DNA of 64,000 nucleotides, taken from assembly GCA_018105865.1 (NCBI GenBank), contig CM030847.1, forward strand, positions 13,779,089 through 13,843,088, written 5' to 3'. Position numbers and translations under genes: made by a program. Numbering within the stretch: the stretch's first letter is position 1; each line of letters starts with the position of its first letter. This document shows positions 11,386 to 21,811 of this stretch, piece by piece. This DNA is from Metaphire vulgaris (Eukaryota; Annelida; Clitellata; Crassiclitellata; Megascolecidae). Below the pieces are notes generated by a model. That model made no database searches. It was not told where the DNA came from and was given only the letters and a program-made list of their open reading frames with translations.

Positions 11386-11455
11386 TTCTTATTATTATTA
11401 TTAAAGTTAAGATAAATGTGGTGACTAATCCAGAATGACTACGTGAACGCATTAC
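11386..11455 (-). mobile_element. LINE 3' UTR fragment
   Basis: AAAGTTAAGATAAATGTGGT followed by GAATGACTACGTGAACGCATTACA matches the 3' end of the LINE copies at 24212 and 34968 (AAAGTTAAGAT...GGACTACT.GAACACATTACA). Only the tail remains. Confidence 0.55.
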
Positions 11456-11479
11456 AGTAGTAATGCGTTCACCTAGTCC

Positions 11480-12114
11480 TTCACGTAGTCCTTATCATAT
11501 TATGCTTAGCTTCCTGTTGGTTTTGAAGTTACTGTGAAATCCTAGATAACAGCTGATAACTCTGCAAAAAGTGTTATTTGCTTCTATTGAATATTTGCAA
11601 TAATTTTATATTAATATTCATAGATTATCATGATAGCCTGCCATCACAAAGACTTTGACTTTGCTTAGAATAAAGTCACGTCATAGAAAATGCATTCGGT
11701 TTAACCCGCTTTCTATTCTAATGCTTCATAATCTATGGCCATTCAGACGCAGCTAGGCTGCAACTTAAATCTAATTTGATGTTCTTTAAGCCAAGATTAA
11801 AGTACATTTGGAATGAAATCATTGTTTCAAACAAGAAAACAACTTTCTTAGATTGTGATTGCTTTGCGATATTATCTCTGCAGAGCCGTACAAAGGCCGG
11901 TGCCTAGGCACAGGGCGAACATTTCAGGGTCATTCATCAGGAATTTGATTTACTCTGCTTTCTGCCCACGTTGAGCAAATAAACTCACTGTTTAGAAATT
12001 ATAACTATCTTTGATTTTGGCGTTTTGCTTACTTTTACACTGCTCTGTAAATCATTGTATACACACTATAATATTATGCCGTTTATATAGGATAATCTCT
12101 AGACGATCTTTTTC
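11480..12114. other. Downstream of the Kunitz gene, no gene seen
   Basis: AT-rich sequence with no recognisable coding or repeat content. AATAAA occurs at about 11669 and could serve as a distant polyadenylation signal, but this is not supported further. Confidence 0.3.
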
Positions 12115-12122
12115 GTTAGACA

Positions 12123-12431
12123 CAGACCCGCCGAGAGAAATTCCGGGCCCCTGTGCAGAAGGACCGACGGGCCTCTGGCAAGTCTTACAAATTGATGATG
12201 ACGTTTGTTTGCTTGTCGCTGTTTTTAACGCTGTTTATGATGTCCTCATGTCCCAATCCCCCCCCCCCTTTTACTTTTACTCGCCGGTCCCCTGTGCATA
12301 CAACATGGCGACCTTTGTGAGGTGCTATTATTGTTATAATTGCTAATAATACATCTTAATCATCGGCCCGGCCCCCTCCAGACTGCCGGGTCCCTGTGCA
12401 TTTGCCTCTCCTGCCCCTCTCGGCGACCCTG
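12123..12431. mobile_element. hAT-like MITE, CAGRSYCGCCGAGAG termini
   Basis: Ends CAGACCCGCCGAGAG and CTCTCGGCGACCCTG are inverted repeats with two mismatches. They are flanked by GTTAGACA and GTTAGAGA (7 of 8 match). A related left end, CAGGGCCGTCGAGAG, occurs at about 22583. Non-coding. Confidence 0.75.
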
Positions 12432-12756
12432 GTTAGAGATCAACCTGAGAATAAGCTACTATAAAGCAGATCTGTTGTCTTAAGTCAATAACGTACACTG
12501 TACTGTAGGTCTAATCTCGACGCTTGGTGGAAAGCTTCTTGAAGCAGCTTGGCTCGTGATTTTCCTGACCCCGTAAAACCCCCAAATGCAAACGAATGAA
12601 TATAAATGATAAAGAGAAATAAAGCGAGCAGAGATCTTCTTCTCCATCGGCTCAATGGCCGTAGGCTTAGGGTTGCCAGATGTATCCATGTCCAAAGGAG
12701 AACACCAGAGGCCACAAAGGAGAACTAAACCGGACAAAGGAAGTAGGTCGTAATAT

Positions 12757-12960
12757 TTACAAATTAGTTAGTTAGTTAGTTAGTTAGTTATGGGCTAACT
12801 TGTAGAACGCTATTGTCATAAGAGGCTAGGGTCAAGAGCGCTTTACACGGTACTGAACGAGAGTCCGAACAAGTGCGTTTTAAGTCGCTTGGTAAAAGTT
12901 TCTAGATTAGTTGTGTTTATGAAACGCCACTGCTCGCAATCAGGTTCTCTTCTTTGTCCA
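12757..12960 (-). mobile_element. CR1/L2-type LINE, 3' end
   Basis: On the minus strand the frame ends NLETFTKRLKTHLFGLSF then a stop, followed by AAAGCGCTCTTGACCC and an AACT-unit tail (TTAG array at 12757-12788 on +). Same family as 6484-7098; heavily 5'-truncated. Confidence 0.7.
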
Positions 12961-13144
12961 TTGAGCATTGATCTACCATGATAGTGGGAAATTGCCAATT
13001 GCATGGCCAAGTAGACCGAAATTCAAGTCAGTAGATGATGAGAACAAAAAGCAGGACTTTTCTCATTTCAGACCAATGCCTGCCGGACGGAGGACACGAG
13101 ATCCAAGAGGAGGGCTTATCCTCCTTTGCCGGACGTCTAGCAAC

Positions 13145-13341
13145 CATGGGCGTCCGCAGAATTTTTTCCAGAGGGGGTGCAAAACAGGGTCTTGTGACGA
13201 AATAAATGGAAAAATTTTCCAGGGGGATGCAAAACAAGATTTTGTGACGAAAGAAACAAGTAATTTTACTTTCTTCATAACTTCAAATTTTTTCCAGGGG
13301 GTGCAATTGCACCCCCTTGCACCCCCTTCCGGACGCCCATG
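13145..13341 (-). mobile_element. 197-bp MITE, copy 2 (inverted)
   Basis: Same termini and exactly the same length as 4940-5136, in reverse orientation. Flanked by the perfect 8-bp duplication CTAGCAAC (13137-13144 and 13342-13349). Confidence 0.92.
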
Positions 13342-13349
13342 CTAGCAAC

Positions 13350-14329
13350 CCTACGCAGGCGTCGATTACATGTTTCACCATTTGTAGCGTTTAATTCCAT
13401 TTCATTCGTCGTTCGTTTTTTTAAAAGGAGAGGCATCTGCACCCTTCCCAAACCCTCTTCTTTTATCCTGATTTTGAACCAGTACAGCAGTATTGCTATT
13501 ACCCTGTCTCCAAAATACCGGACACCCGTGTAGGTGCAAAAATGCAAAAGTAGCAAGATGGACCACAGAAAAATTTGTATCACATAGTTGGTCAAAGCTA
13601 AGAAATTGTAACTTAGTGATTTTACAAGTTCATTGCAAACTCCATATCCGTTTTCTCAAAATGTTACTTTTTAAATAGGCCATTCTGGTCATCAGCCCCT
13701 CAAATAACATAACATACATTGTAAATAAAACAATAGCATTGCTACTATCTCTTTAAATATATGCAAACGGTACCGTTTACAGCAAAAAATAAAGGAAACT
13801 GTTACATGACAGCATTTATTTACTGGACTCGGCTGCTTTTATTAATATCTTGTTTTTTCAATTGCATAAACATACTTAAAAATTGCACCTTATTGATTCT
13901 CTTCCATGTAGCCAATAGACCAAGTGAGCCAATGGCATTTCAGCCAATACAATGCACTGCAACTGCTATTACCGGTTTTACGGGGGGCGCCTTAGGGTTA
14001 ACAAACTCAGCCAACGAGTTGGAACATGTCTGAACAACTCGTGAAATTCTGATTCACAAAAATTCAAAACATTACTTTAACTCTTCACACTCTTTGACCA
14101 GGTTGGAAAATTAATCAAAAACTGTTAAGCCCAGATTTTTACGACTTTAAAATTCACGCCTAATGTTTAAAATTCGCAAAATATGGCAAATAAAATTTGC
14201 AAATTCAAAATCAAATTGAATGTGGACGCGGACTTGACGCCTTTGATCTGCTCCCAGTCAATACTGAAGCTGAAAATTGAAAACTCAGTCTGCATTACTG
14301 CATAACCGCCCCAACCGACTTTAGAGGCC
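13350..14329. other. Non-genic; dispersed repeat at 13590-13705
   Basis: 13590-13705 repeats the sequence at 300-412. No gene is supported in the rest; short open frames have no recognisable content. Confidence 0.4.
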
Positions 14330-14790
14330 CTATAGTATTGTACTTTTAAAAAATAATCTCATTTTGCAATTACGCAAAAAGCGTATTCCGACCATTTTGC
14401 TCTGAAACTCCAATAACAATAAAGAACCTCTAATATGGCGATAAACGGACCTACAGGTTAAGCGATTTTGCCATACTTATAGGAATTTTAAGACGCGTAA
14501 CAAAAGTGCGTTCCTGGCAAAAATTTTGAAAGAAATTTTCGAAAAATCTCAATATCAATTTCTCTCCTTTTGCCTTATTTGGCAAAAATACGAATAATTC
14601 TGCCTAATACATTTGTCATATTTTCATTCGAATTGAATCATGTCTTTTGTCTTGCAATTTATTCAAAACTTAGAAGATTCTTTTCAACTAACGTTCGCCA
14701 GATGGCCTAATGCATTTTTTGATATTATATGCTATGATTATGGTAGTTGAAGTGGGCCGTGAGTCAAAAATCTTTGAGGAACCCTGCTTT
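14330..14790. mobile_element. Relic of the hAT-like family at 43995
   Basis: GCGTATTCCGACCATTTTGC, GGTTAAGCGATTTTGCCATA and the end GAAGTGGGCCGTGAGTCAAA match the interior and right end of the element at 43995-44780. The left part and any target duplication were not identified, so this is an older copy. Confidence 0.6.
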
Positions 14791-14871
14791 AAACTGCTCA
14801 ATAATACACATTTAGGATTTGAGTTTTCAAAAACCTATGATTTTGTTTATAGGGGAATTAGGCAGGAGCAG

Positions 14872-15829
14872 GGCCGGATTAAGGTCCGAGCGGGCCTGGG
14901 GCTGCATATTTTAAGAAGGCCTATTGTAGCAATTTTAAGGGGCCTATTTTAAGGGGGCCTATCTTTAAGGGGGCCAATTTTTAATTTTAAGGGGCCTATT
15001 TTAGCAAGTATTTAGGGGCCTATTTTAGCAATTTTTTAAATTTCTAAATTTTTAGCAATTTTTCAAAAAATTTTAGTTTAAAATAAAAATTTCGTTCTAT
15101 AATTGTTAAATTTCTATTAAAATTTTAAAATTTTAAAATTAAAAGTTCATTTTAAGTAAGTAAAAAGTAAGTAAGTAAGTAAAGGCGTTCTTATATAGCG
15201 CTTCTTTACGAAGCGCTCCCGCTGCGATAAGAGCTGTCGACATGGCAAAGCCCAAGTCAGAAGCACTGTTAACAGCGTTGACGCCTCTGCGGATCGGAAG
15301 ATGATCTTTAATATCCACTCGTATGGTAAAAGGGAGTTCGCCGTCGTGACGACATCCGGCGGTGAATTCCTAAGAGAGCGACCTTCCACAGGATGAATCC
15401 CAACACAGAGACGCCGATGAATGACGGAAAGAGTTGTTGATAGTCCGCTAGATGGCAGACGGAATTCGCGCCGTGGAAAAGTCCGGCGTTGAATTCCCAT
15501 GTGGCGGTCTTCCGTAAGAATAATCAGTCACCGAGTAGGTTCCCGTCACCGAACTCGTCAGATCCAACGAAGATGGAAAATTCCGACGAAGACTGGAGCA
15601 ACGGTCGATCGAGTCAAACAATTGCCAAGAAGGGTGACATTCCAGACGCGCAAACACGCAAACATTTCTACAATTTTAGCAACTTTAGTTATTTTTGCCC
15701 GGGGAACTTAAAAACGGCGGTCAACTTTTACACAGTCTTTTGTTTGTTATTTTAACTTATTTTCGAAATGTTGCATTTAGCTCTGCATAAGTTTATGTCG
15801 TATTTATTTACATACTAGCTGTTAACCCG
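14872..15829. other. Non-genic; GGGGCCTATTTTA repeats and LINE-tail fragment
   Basis: CAGGGCCGGATTAAGG at about 14872 is a hAT-like left end. It is followed by about six imperfect copies of a GGGGCCTATTTTA unit to about 15030. At 15150-15260 a reversed AAGTAAGTAAG...TATATAGCGCTTC tail of the family at 16310 follows. Frames on both strands at 15147-15755 lack any recognisable domain and are not called. Confidence 0.4.
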
Positions 15830-16300
15830 TCAAAAATGACGGGGGAGAGCGGCTATCTCCTTCCCCGATTTTTTTGGCAAAAGTTCGTATTATTACATAT
15901 AACAATTTTTTAATCGAAAAATATAATGTGAATGCTTAGATTATAAATTAAAATTTTTCCTATGTGCTCACTGGGTGGTCTTGCCCCCTTTAACACCACA
16001 GGGGCTGCACACCATAACGCCCTACGATTCAATTGGGATTTGGTCTCTCATGGGGCAGAGGGGCTGTGCCCCAGTGTAGAATAAAGGCCCCACGGGGGGT
16101 TGGGGCTAGGTCTCCGATGTCTACACCATGGTCTAATATCAAATTCACTATTTCTCTCGCTTCCTGCAATATTTCCTCAAGTTTTCTTTCTAAACTCAAA
16201 GCATTTCTCTTCAAAAATCATTTCCCCCATAGCTGTAACGTCCCACCCACTCGCCCTTTTGATTAAATGACCCGGCATGAATGACCCCACCCTTGGCTAT
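15830..16300. other. Non-genic; short palindrome at 15833-15851
   Basis: CCCGTCAAAAATGACGGG forms a 7-bp-stem hairpin directly after ACTAGCTGTTAA, a start resembling termini of some dispersed elements. No other element boundary was found and no gene is seen. Confidence 0.3.
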
Positions 16301-16309
16301 AGCTACTTC

Positions 16310-16396
16310 ATTTTGAGATTAAGCGCCTAGGACTACTTCGGTGCTTCTTTTGAAAGCGCTATAGAAGTTAACGAGATTTTACCTACTTACTTACTT
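16310..16396 (+). mobile_element. LINE/SINE 3' tail fragment
   Basis: GCGCCTAGGACTACTTCGGT, AAAGCGCTATAGAAG and a TTAC-unit tail define a 3' end shared with 38900-39004 (+) and, reversed, 5733, 15150 and 23270. Confidence 0.6.
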
Positions 16397-16967
16397 AGTA
16401 TGTCACATAGTCTGCAATAAGTCTGATAAAGTCTGCTAAATAGTCTGCTACATAGTTCTGATATATATTCTGCTAAATAGTCTCATCAGTCTCTCAAATA
16501 ATCTGCAACATAGTCTGCTAAATAGTCTGCTTATTTGAATAGTCGACTAAATTAACGTAATAAGGAGTTCCTGAACGCATAATATACAAGAGGTGTCTGA
16601 TAACGTTTAGAGCTATAAATGATCAAACCTGTCCTGATTATCTGGCTACACTGATTCGAAGACACACTACGCCTGCCAGTAGCCGACAGCTTCGTTCTAG
16701 TAACAAGGTCTCCTTAATTATTCCAGCACCTTCGCAAACAACGATTCTAGGTGAAAGATCGGTCACAAGGGGGAACCCACTTCTGTGTAATTCCCTCCCG
16801 GACTTCGTCACTAATTCGAAATCTATCGATCAGTTCAAGAAGAATTTTAAGACACACTTGTTTAGTACATCGTATGACTGCTAACTCATTATTGTAAAAC
16901 ACTCTTAATTTAGGCTTATGCTTTGTTATAGGGCTCTATAAATTATCAGATAATAGACCTAATAATG

Positions 16968-17016
<49 letters not shown>

Positions 17017-17196
17017 GTCTGCTAAATAGTCGACTAAATAATCTGCTAAATAGTCGACTAAATAATCTGCTAAATAGTCTGCTAAATATTCTGCTTAGAA
17101 ATAATCTGCTTATTTAAATAGTCTGCTTATTTACATAGTCGACTAAATAGTCTAATAATCTGCTAAATCGTCTGCTTATTTAAATAGTCTGCCGCA
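16397..17196. repeat. AT-rich 12-bp minisatellite next to the TLR stop codon
   Basis: Degenerate tandem copies of about 12 bases (AATAGTCTGCTA, with CTGCTTATTT and CGACTAAA variants) fill 16397-16560 and 17013-17196. The array is split by the LINE insertion at 16565-17012. It ends 4 bases before the TLR stop codon, so read on the minus strand it is the start of the TLR 3' UTR. Confidence 0.85.
16565..17012 (+). mobile_element. CR1/L2-type LINE 3' end inserted in minisatellite
   Basis: An uninterrupted frame at 16603-16884 encodes the reverse-transcriptase C-terminus (TFRAINDQTCPDYLATLIRR, later LGERSVTRGNPLLCNSLPDF, ending THLFSTSYDC). It is followed by ATAGGGCTCTATAAATT and an AAT-unit tail. 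The frame has no ATG because the copy is 5'-truncated. Absence of stops suggests a fairly recent insertion. It lies antisense in the TLR 3' flank. Confidence 0.8.
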
Positions 17197-17199
17197 TTC

Positions 17200-20043
17200 T
17201 TAGGCTGAGAATTCGACTGAGCGGAAGAGTTCTCTCGGCGGAACAACGTCGATCAGACTCCTTGGTGGTCTGGTTAAGACGTGTCTCAGTTTGTCCCAGA
17301 ACATCTTTTGACCGACCCTGTGTTCCGTCCATTCGATGTGGTTTCTCTGTTTCAATTGAAGCTTCAGCATCGGATTCATGTTGCACGCAGCGATGTCCTC
17401 CAACAGAACGACGACCAGGCTGTCTTGGTCGTCTTCAATGAACCTCGACTGAGCGACGGTCATTTCGAAATGACTCCACGGAGATACGGCGAAGGCGTTT
17501 GACAGTATCAACACCGTCTTGCGACTGTTTTCAATGCTGTGAGCGAAGTTCTTCAGGACTTCTTCTCCGAACAACCAGTCTCTGTCCTGAACGCACAGTC
17601 TGAGATGGAATTCCGATTCCAAATGGGAGGAAAATACATCGAGGACCCAGCGCCTATCATCTTCACAGTAGCAGATGAACGCATCGTACGAATAGACTCG
17701 AGTATCTTCTGCGGCCTCAGACATTCGAACTCTCGTCTACAAGCGAAGCATTTGAAAATGGGCAAAAACATATTACTTTGTACTCGATGTAGGCCCACTA
17801 TAGCAATAGACACTAGCGAGTTACTGCATGTTGATGCCAAGAGGGACTGGACGTCATTCGAAAATACAAATAATTTGGAAATTTAATATTAACAAGTTAC
17901 TCTCACTTACGAATCCTCAGCTACTTCTTATTAAACGAGGAAAAATTTCGTCTAAAGTTGAAGTAATGCCATTCCTACCTAAGTAGGTATGGCATTGCTT
18001 CAACTTTTACTTAATTAAGCCAACTTACTCTGCCAAATGCTGATCAAATTTCGTTAACTTTGAGATGAAGATTAATTAGGGAATTCGTTCAATACTTTTG
18101 GGAAAAACAAATTCTATTCGACTTCATTTCTGCATAAAACAAGAGGCTAAGCTTGATTATCTAACTTTGGATTAGTTGAATAATGCTTTTGTGTACGTAT
18201 TATAGAAACGCGACTAATTGATGTTGAGTTACCCGGATGTTTTAGAATTCTGAAATTCTGAAGTCCAAAATAATCTGATCCATTTGCAATTGGCAAAGGC
18301 TAATCTCATGGCTGGGAACAGCGATTTATATAATTTTGCCATTTTTTTTCGATTGGCAGTTAAAAGTTAGAAGCACTCTTATATTGCAACAGTTACACAC
18401 AAACACACAGATATAGACAAACAATGCCCGACGCCTTGAGTGAAAAAAGTAAAAACACATTTCAAATAAAATGATTTCCTCACCATTTGTTTGAAGCTGT
18501 AGTATTTCAAGTGCCATCGAAATCTGTGCAGACACGAAGCTGTTGTTGTCGAGGTGCTGATCAGTATCACCACCACCAGGACTGCTTTGAGATACGCGTC
18601 CACTTCCGCCGCAAAGCACTGCAGGTCCGTTGGGCGTAGGAGACGATGCAGCGGAATCCCATAGGCCTCACTTGGACTCGTACACTTGGTGTCGTTGATG
18701 TTGATAACAACGCCACTGCTCCGATGCTTCTGAAGCCAGCGTCTGAAACAGACAATTCTGCAGTCGCATTCGAATATATTTCTCGAGAAGTCAACTCGTC
18801 GTAGTTGGCGCCACATGAATATGGGGAACGATGAGGTGGAGACGGTCAGAAGCCAGTTATCACTGAGGAGCAAGACCTCCAACGACGAAAAGCCATTAAA
18901 CGTGTCAGCTTTCAAGAAGACCAGCTCATTATCGCTGAGGTCGAGATAACGTAATCTTCGAAGACGTCCATTCATATCTTCAATCGACCTCGAAATGATT
19001 CTATTTCCTCTCAGATTCAGTCGAGTGAGGGCTGGAAGATCCTGGAAAGGATGAGCGACTCTAAATATAGCAGTGGAGCGCTCCAAGCTGAGTTCCTCCA
19101 GTTGGCGTATGTCTTTGAATGCGGCTTTCGAGACGGCATAGGCAGATGAGATGAAGTTAAGACTCAGTCGCTTCAGAGTAGAAGACGTGAAGACCCACTT
19201 ACCAGGAGTAAAGCGAACATTTCTGTCGAAGTTCAAATGAGTCAGGTTCTTAAATTTTACAATTGAGTAGTGTCTTATAAACAAGATTCGATTTCCACTT
19301 AAAATCAGACTCTCGAGTGACTCCAATCCTTTGTGGATGTTCTTGCTGCCAAAAAGGTTCAGATTGTTGTCTTCTAGACTGAGTTCTTTTAGGAATGGGC
19401 TGACTTTTTTAAGTTTAGGAAACGACTGAAACCAGTTCTGTCCAAACCAAAGTACTTCCAATTTGATCAAATTTTCCAAGCTTTGGTCTTGAAATCTGCT
19501 TGGTGTTCTGATGCCTGGAAGTTTTAAGGTCTTAAGACTGCGAAGTGCGAACACGTCGTCAGGAACGGATTTGACGAAATAATTAAGTGAGAGATTGAGT
19601 ACTTCGAGATGAGTGAGTTGTTCAAAGGCGCCTGAAGCGATTTCAGTAATTCTGCAATTACTCAAATCAAGGTAAACGAGTCTCGTGATACCTAGGAACG
19701 ATGTCTCAGTGATTTTCTTATGACAATTTCCGACCAAAATTAATTCAGTGATATTTTCTGGAACATTGTTGGGGTTCCAGCGGCAATTTCCATAGCTGCA
19801 GTTGACGACTTTATCGTTCCATAGGCTGCAGGTTTCCCTACTACAAATAGGCCTAGGTTTGGGGCTATTTCTTCTGTGATAGGTCAGTTGTTTTGACTCA
19901 CCGCCTGTGCACACACTGGTTGTAATAAATATCGCAAAGATTAACGTCGAAATGACTGTCGTATACAATGGACAAGCCATCCTCGATATTTCACGCATAT
20001 GCGCAAGAAAATGGCAGCCACTGCTTGCTAAAACGATATTCAT
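17200..20043 (-). CDS. Toll-like receptor, 2 exons, about 698 aa
   Basis: Exon 1 is 20043-18484 and exon 2 is 17736-17200, joined in phase 0 (CAAATG|GTGAGG donor, TTGTAG|ACG acceptor). The first ATG is at 20043. In-frame ATGs at 19998 and 19980 would place the hydrophobic stretch PLYTTVISTLIFAIFITTS as a better signal peptide. The order is LRRNT (CSRETCSLW...), about 14 leucine-rich repeats (LVYLDLSNC, LEVLNLSLN, LRYLDLSDN), one LRRCT cluster (ECDCRIVC...), a membrane segment at about residues 485-505, and a TIR domain. TIR box 1 is YDAFICY, box 2 is RDWLFGEE, box 3 is FW. Box 2 normally has RDxxPG; here Phe replaces Pro. The single C-terminal cysteine cluster matches the vertebrate-like TLR layout. 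The ectodomain is short. Such receptors sense microbial or endogenous ligands and signal through TIR adaptors; the ligand is unknown. Confidence 0.9.
17954..18007. repeat. Perfectly centred 54-nt palindrome in TLR intron
   Basis: AAAGTTGAAGTAATGCCATT and its partner GGTATGGCATTGCTTCAACT are arms of about 27 bases with about three mismatches and virtually no loop. It lies in the single TLR intron (17737-18483), which otherwise shows nothing recognisable. Confidence 0.75.
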
Positions 20044-20118
20044 CCAAATGCAATTAATCCTATTTCACTTCATCAGATATCAGCTTCATTTAGGCACTTT
20101 CCTTCCCGATCTGTCTGT

Positions 20119-20121
<3 letters not shown>

Positions 20122-20192
<71 letters not shown>
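20122..20192. repeat. (GA)n microsatellite in TLR 5' flank
   Basis: About 35 GA units lie 80 bases upstream of the TLR ATG, so they read as CT in the presumed TLR 5' UTR or promoter. Frames through it encode only Arg/Glu or Ser/Leu and are rejected. Confidence 0.92.
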
Positions 20193-20194
<2 letters not shown>

Positions 20195-20650
20195 ATAAGC
20201 GAAATGGTAGATTTCGCAAACAATTGGCCAACTTACATGTTGACTTGATGCTCACAAACTCCATTGCTCAACCAAAAGGAAAAGCTTAGCGCGGTTCTGA
20301 AACAGAAACTCTCACTGCATGAAGAGTCCTTCATGTAACTTTGTCATCGCTTGACTTCCTGGAAATCGTTTGGTGCCATTACGTACAAAGGTTGCCAACA
20401 TTTTACGGGGTTTTAAAACTACAATTGTGTGTGCGTAACTAATCAAGATTTCTTAATAAATCAAACGTACGAGGCAGAATGTTAAAATTTTGAACTTATT
20501 GATGTCTGAAATCCCTTTTTGCTCGACTATTAAATTATGGCAGTGAATGTGTGTATGTATGCGTGTATGGTTTGTTAAAATGGAAAATTCTGGTCTTTAG
20601 TTAAGTGGGTCAACATTGCAGTTAGTGCCGTGCGCATCGTCATGCATGGC
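20195..20650. other. TLR upstream region, nothing recognised
   Basis: Intergenic between the TLR and the divergent promoter at 20654. No TATA box or repeat was identified for the TLR itself. Confidence 0.3.
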
Positions 20651-20653
20651 TGA

Positions 20654-20691
20654 CCAATAGTTCTAGAATGTTCTAGGTAAAAGGTATATAA
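20654..20691 (+). promoter_or_regulatory. Compact promoter: CCAAT, heat-shock-element-like site, TATA
   Basis: CCAAT (20654-20658) is followed by TTCTAGAATGTTCTAG (20661-20676), which contains three alternating TTC/GAA pentamers, the consensus heat-shock-factor site. TATATAA follows (20685-20691). Spacing is as in real heat-shock promoters. The match is by consensus only. Confidence 0.6.
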
Positions 20692-20697
20692 CCAGTG

Positions 20698-21305
20698 CGT
20701 TGTAAAGCAGTAGGAGGAAGGAAGAGCCTCAACCGGATCGAGTCTCATGGAAGCGGAAGTCTACTGGAACCGGGCAACTTCTCGATCTACTATGTGGAGT
20801 CGTCATCTCTACTCAGTCGATACTTCGAGACGAAACATCGTTCCGGTCGTCCAGTCGACGTGCGAATAGACAACGAGGGCGTCACTACGAAGGGGCGTCT
20901 TGTCTACATTCGTCGTGGGCGTCATTACGAAACAACCGTCTCGTCCACAGTCGACGAAAGCGTCCGGGAGAGTGTCGTCACGTCTGCGGGTCTTCAAGAA
21001 CGTAGCCGCCGTGAATTGGTTCCGAATCGTCCAAGGTCTGATGGCGTATCCAGGGTTCGACAACTTGCAACCGAACTGATGACCGACGTTTATTCTGCTG
21101 CCTTCCTGAACGTTATTCATGAACAACTACGTGCAAGTCAATTTAATATAATTATATAATTATGTACAGTCGAGTTTTAAGCTGTACTCTAGTCTACTGA
21201 ACATTCTCCAGTAACAACCAGACCCATGCTTTACTAACTTGAGCCTTATGTTGATGAGTGAATAGTTAAGAGATTTTTAATAAATGTTATTTGATTAGGA
21301 GAAAG
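20698..21305 (+). other. Single-exon transcription unit or solo LTR
   Basis: Downstream of the promoter the sequence is CpG-rich to about 21130 and has AATAAA at 21279-21284 followed by T/G-rich sequence. One frame is open from 20695 to 21159 but has no early ATG; the first ATG (20746) gives only 40 codons. No domain is recognised. Promoter plus polyA within 600 bases fits an LTR or a short non-coding RNA gene. TG...CA ends with a target duplication were not found. Confidence 0.4.
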
Positions 21306-21309
21306 GAAG

Positions 21310-21800
21310 TCTTTGGGTTTATTGGGTTGTGTTTGAGCGAGTGTTCCAAGAGATCATCGTGCGGGTTTCTTTCGAGTAGTGTGAATTAGAGATTCAGAAA
21401 TGTCATACCTCTCGCATGATAAGTTGTAACTCATTAATAGCCGAAATCCCGCGCGGTGATAATTCCATTGAGTTGAAGCACTGAGCGAAATTATCAGTTA
21501 ATTTTGCATAATAAAAGTGAGTAATGGCTATGCCAGAAAGATTTAGTGGAGTCATTAGAGACGCTATAAGTCTGATATGTGTTTAACACATTTGTAAACT
21601 ATTAACTACTAGTACTATTAACAAACACACATTGATTGGTTAATCTGATTTCATTATGCTCTGTTAGTGCTCCATCGAGTTACTTGGCCTAACCAAATAT
21701 ATTTAATAATGACAATGTGAAAAGCTCCGGCTATCTACACTGTACGTCAACAACTTTAGCGGCTGGTTGGCTAATAATGGCTACACGTCTATTGAAAGGG
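21310..21800. other. Non-genic stretch
   Basis: AT-rich sequence; nothing recognised. Confidence 0.3.
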
Positions 21801-21811
21801 TAAATTGCATA

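Noticed and set aside
16397..17196. Regularly spaced repeats resembling a CRISPR array
   Set aside because: Units are adjacent 12-mers without unique spacers, in a eukaryotic genome; this is a minisatellite.
17281..17886. Open frames on + opposite the TIR exon
   Set aside because: Mirror of the TIR-coding strand; the minus strand has clear TIR boxes.
19907..20264. Open frames with Arg/Glu or Ser/Leu runs
   Set aside because: Produced by the GA microsatellite.
20695..21159. 154-codon open frame after the HSE promoter as a protein gene
   Set aside because: No early ATG in this frame and no domain; treated as transcription unit or LTR instead.
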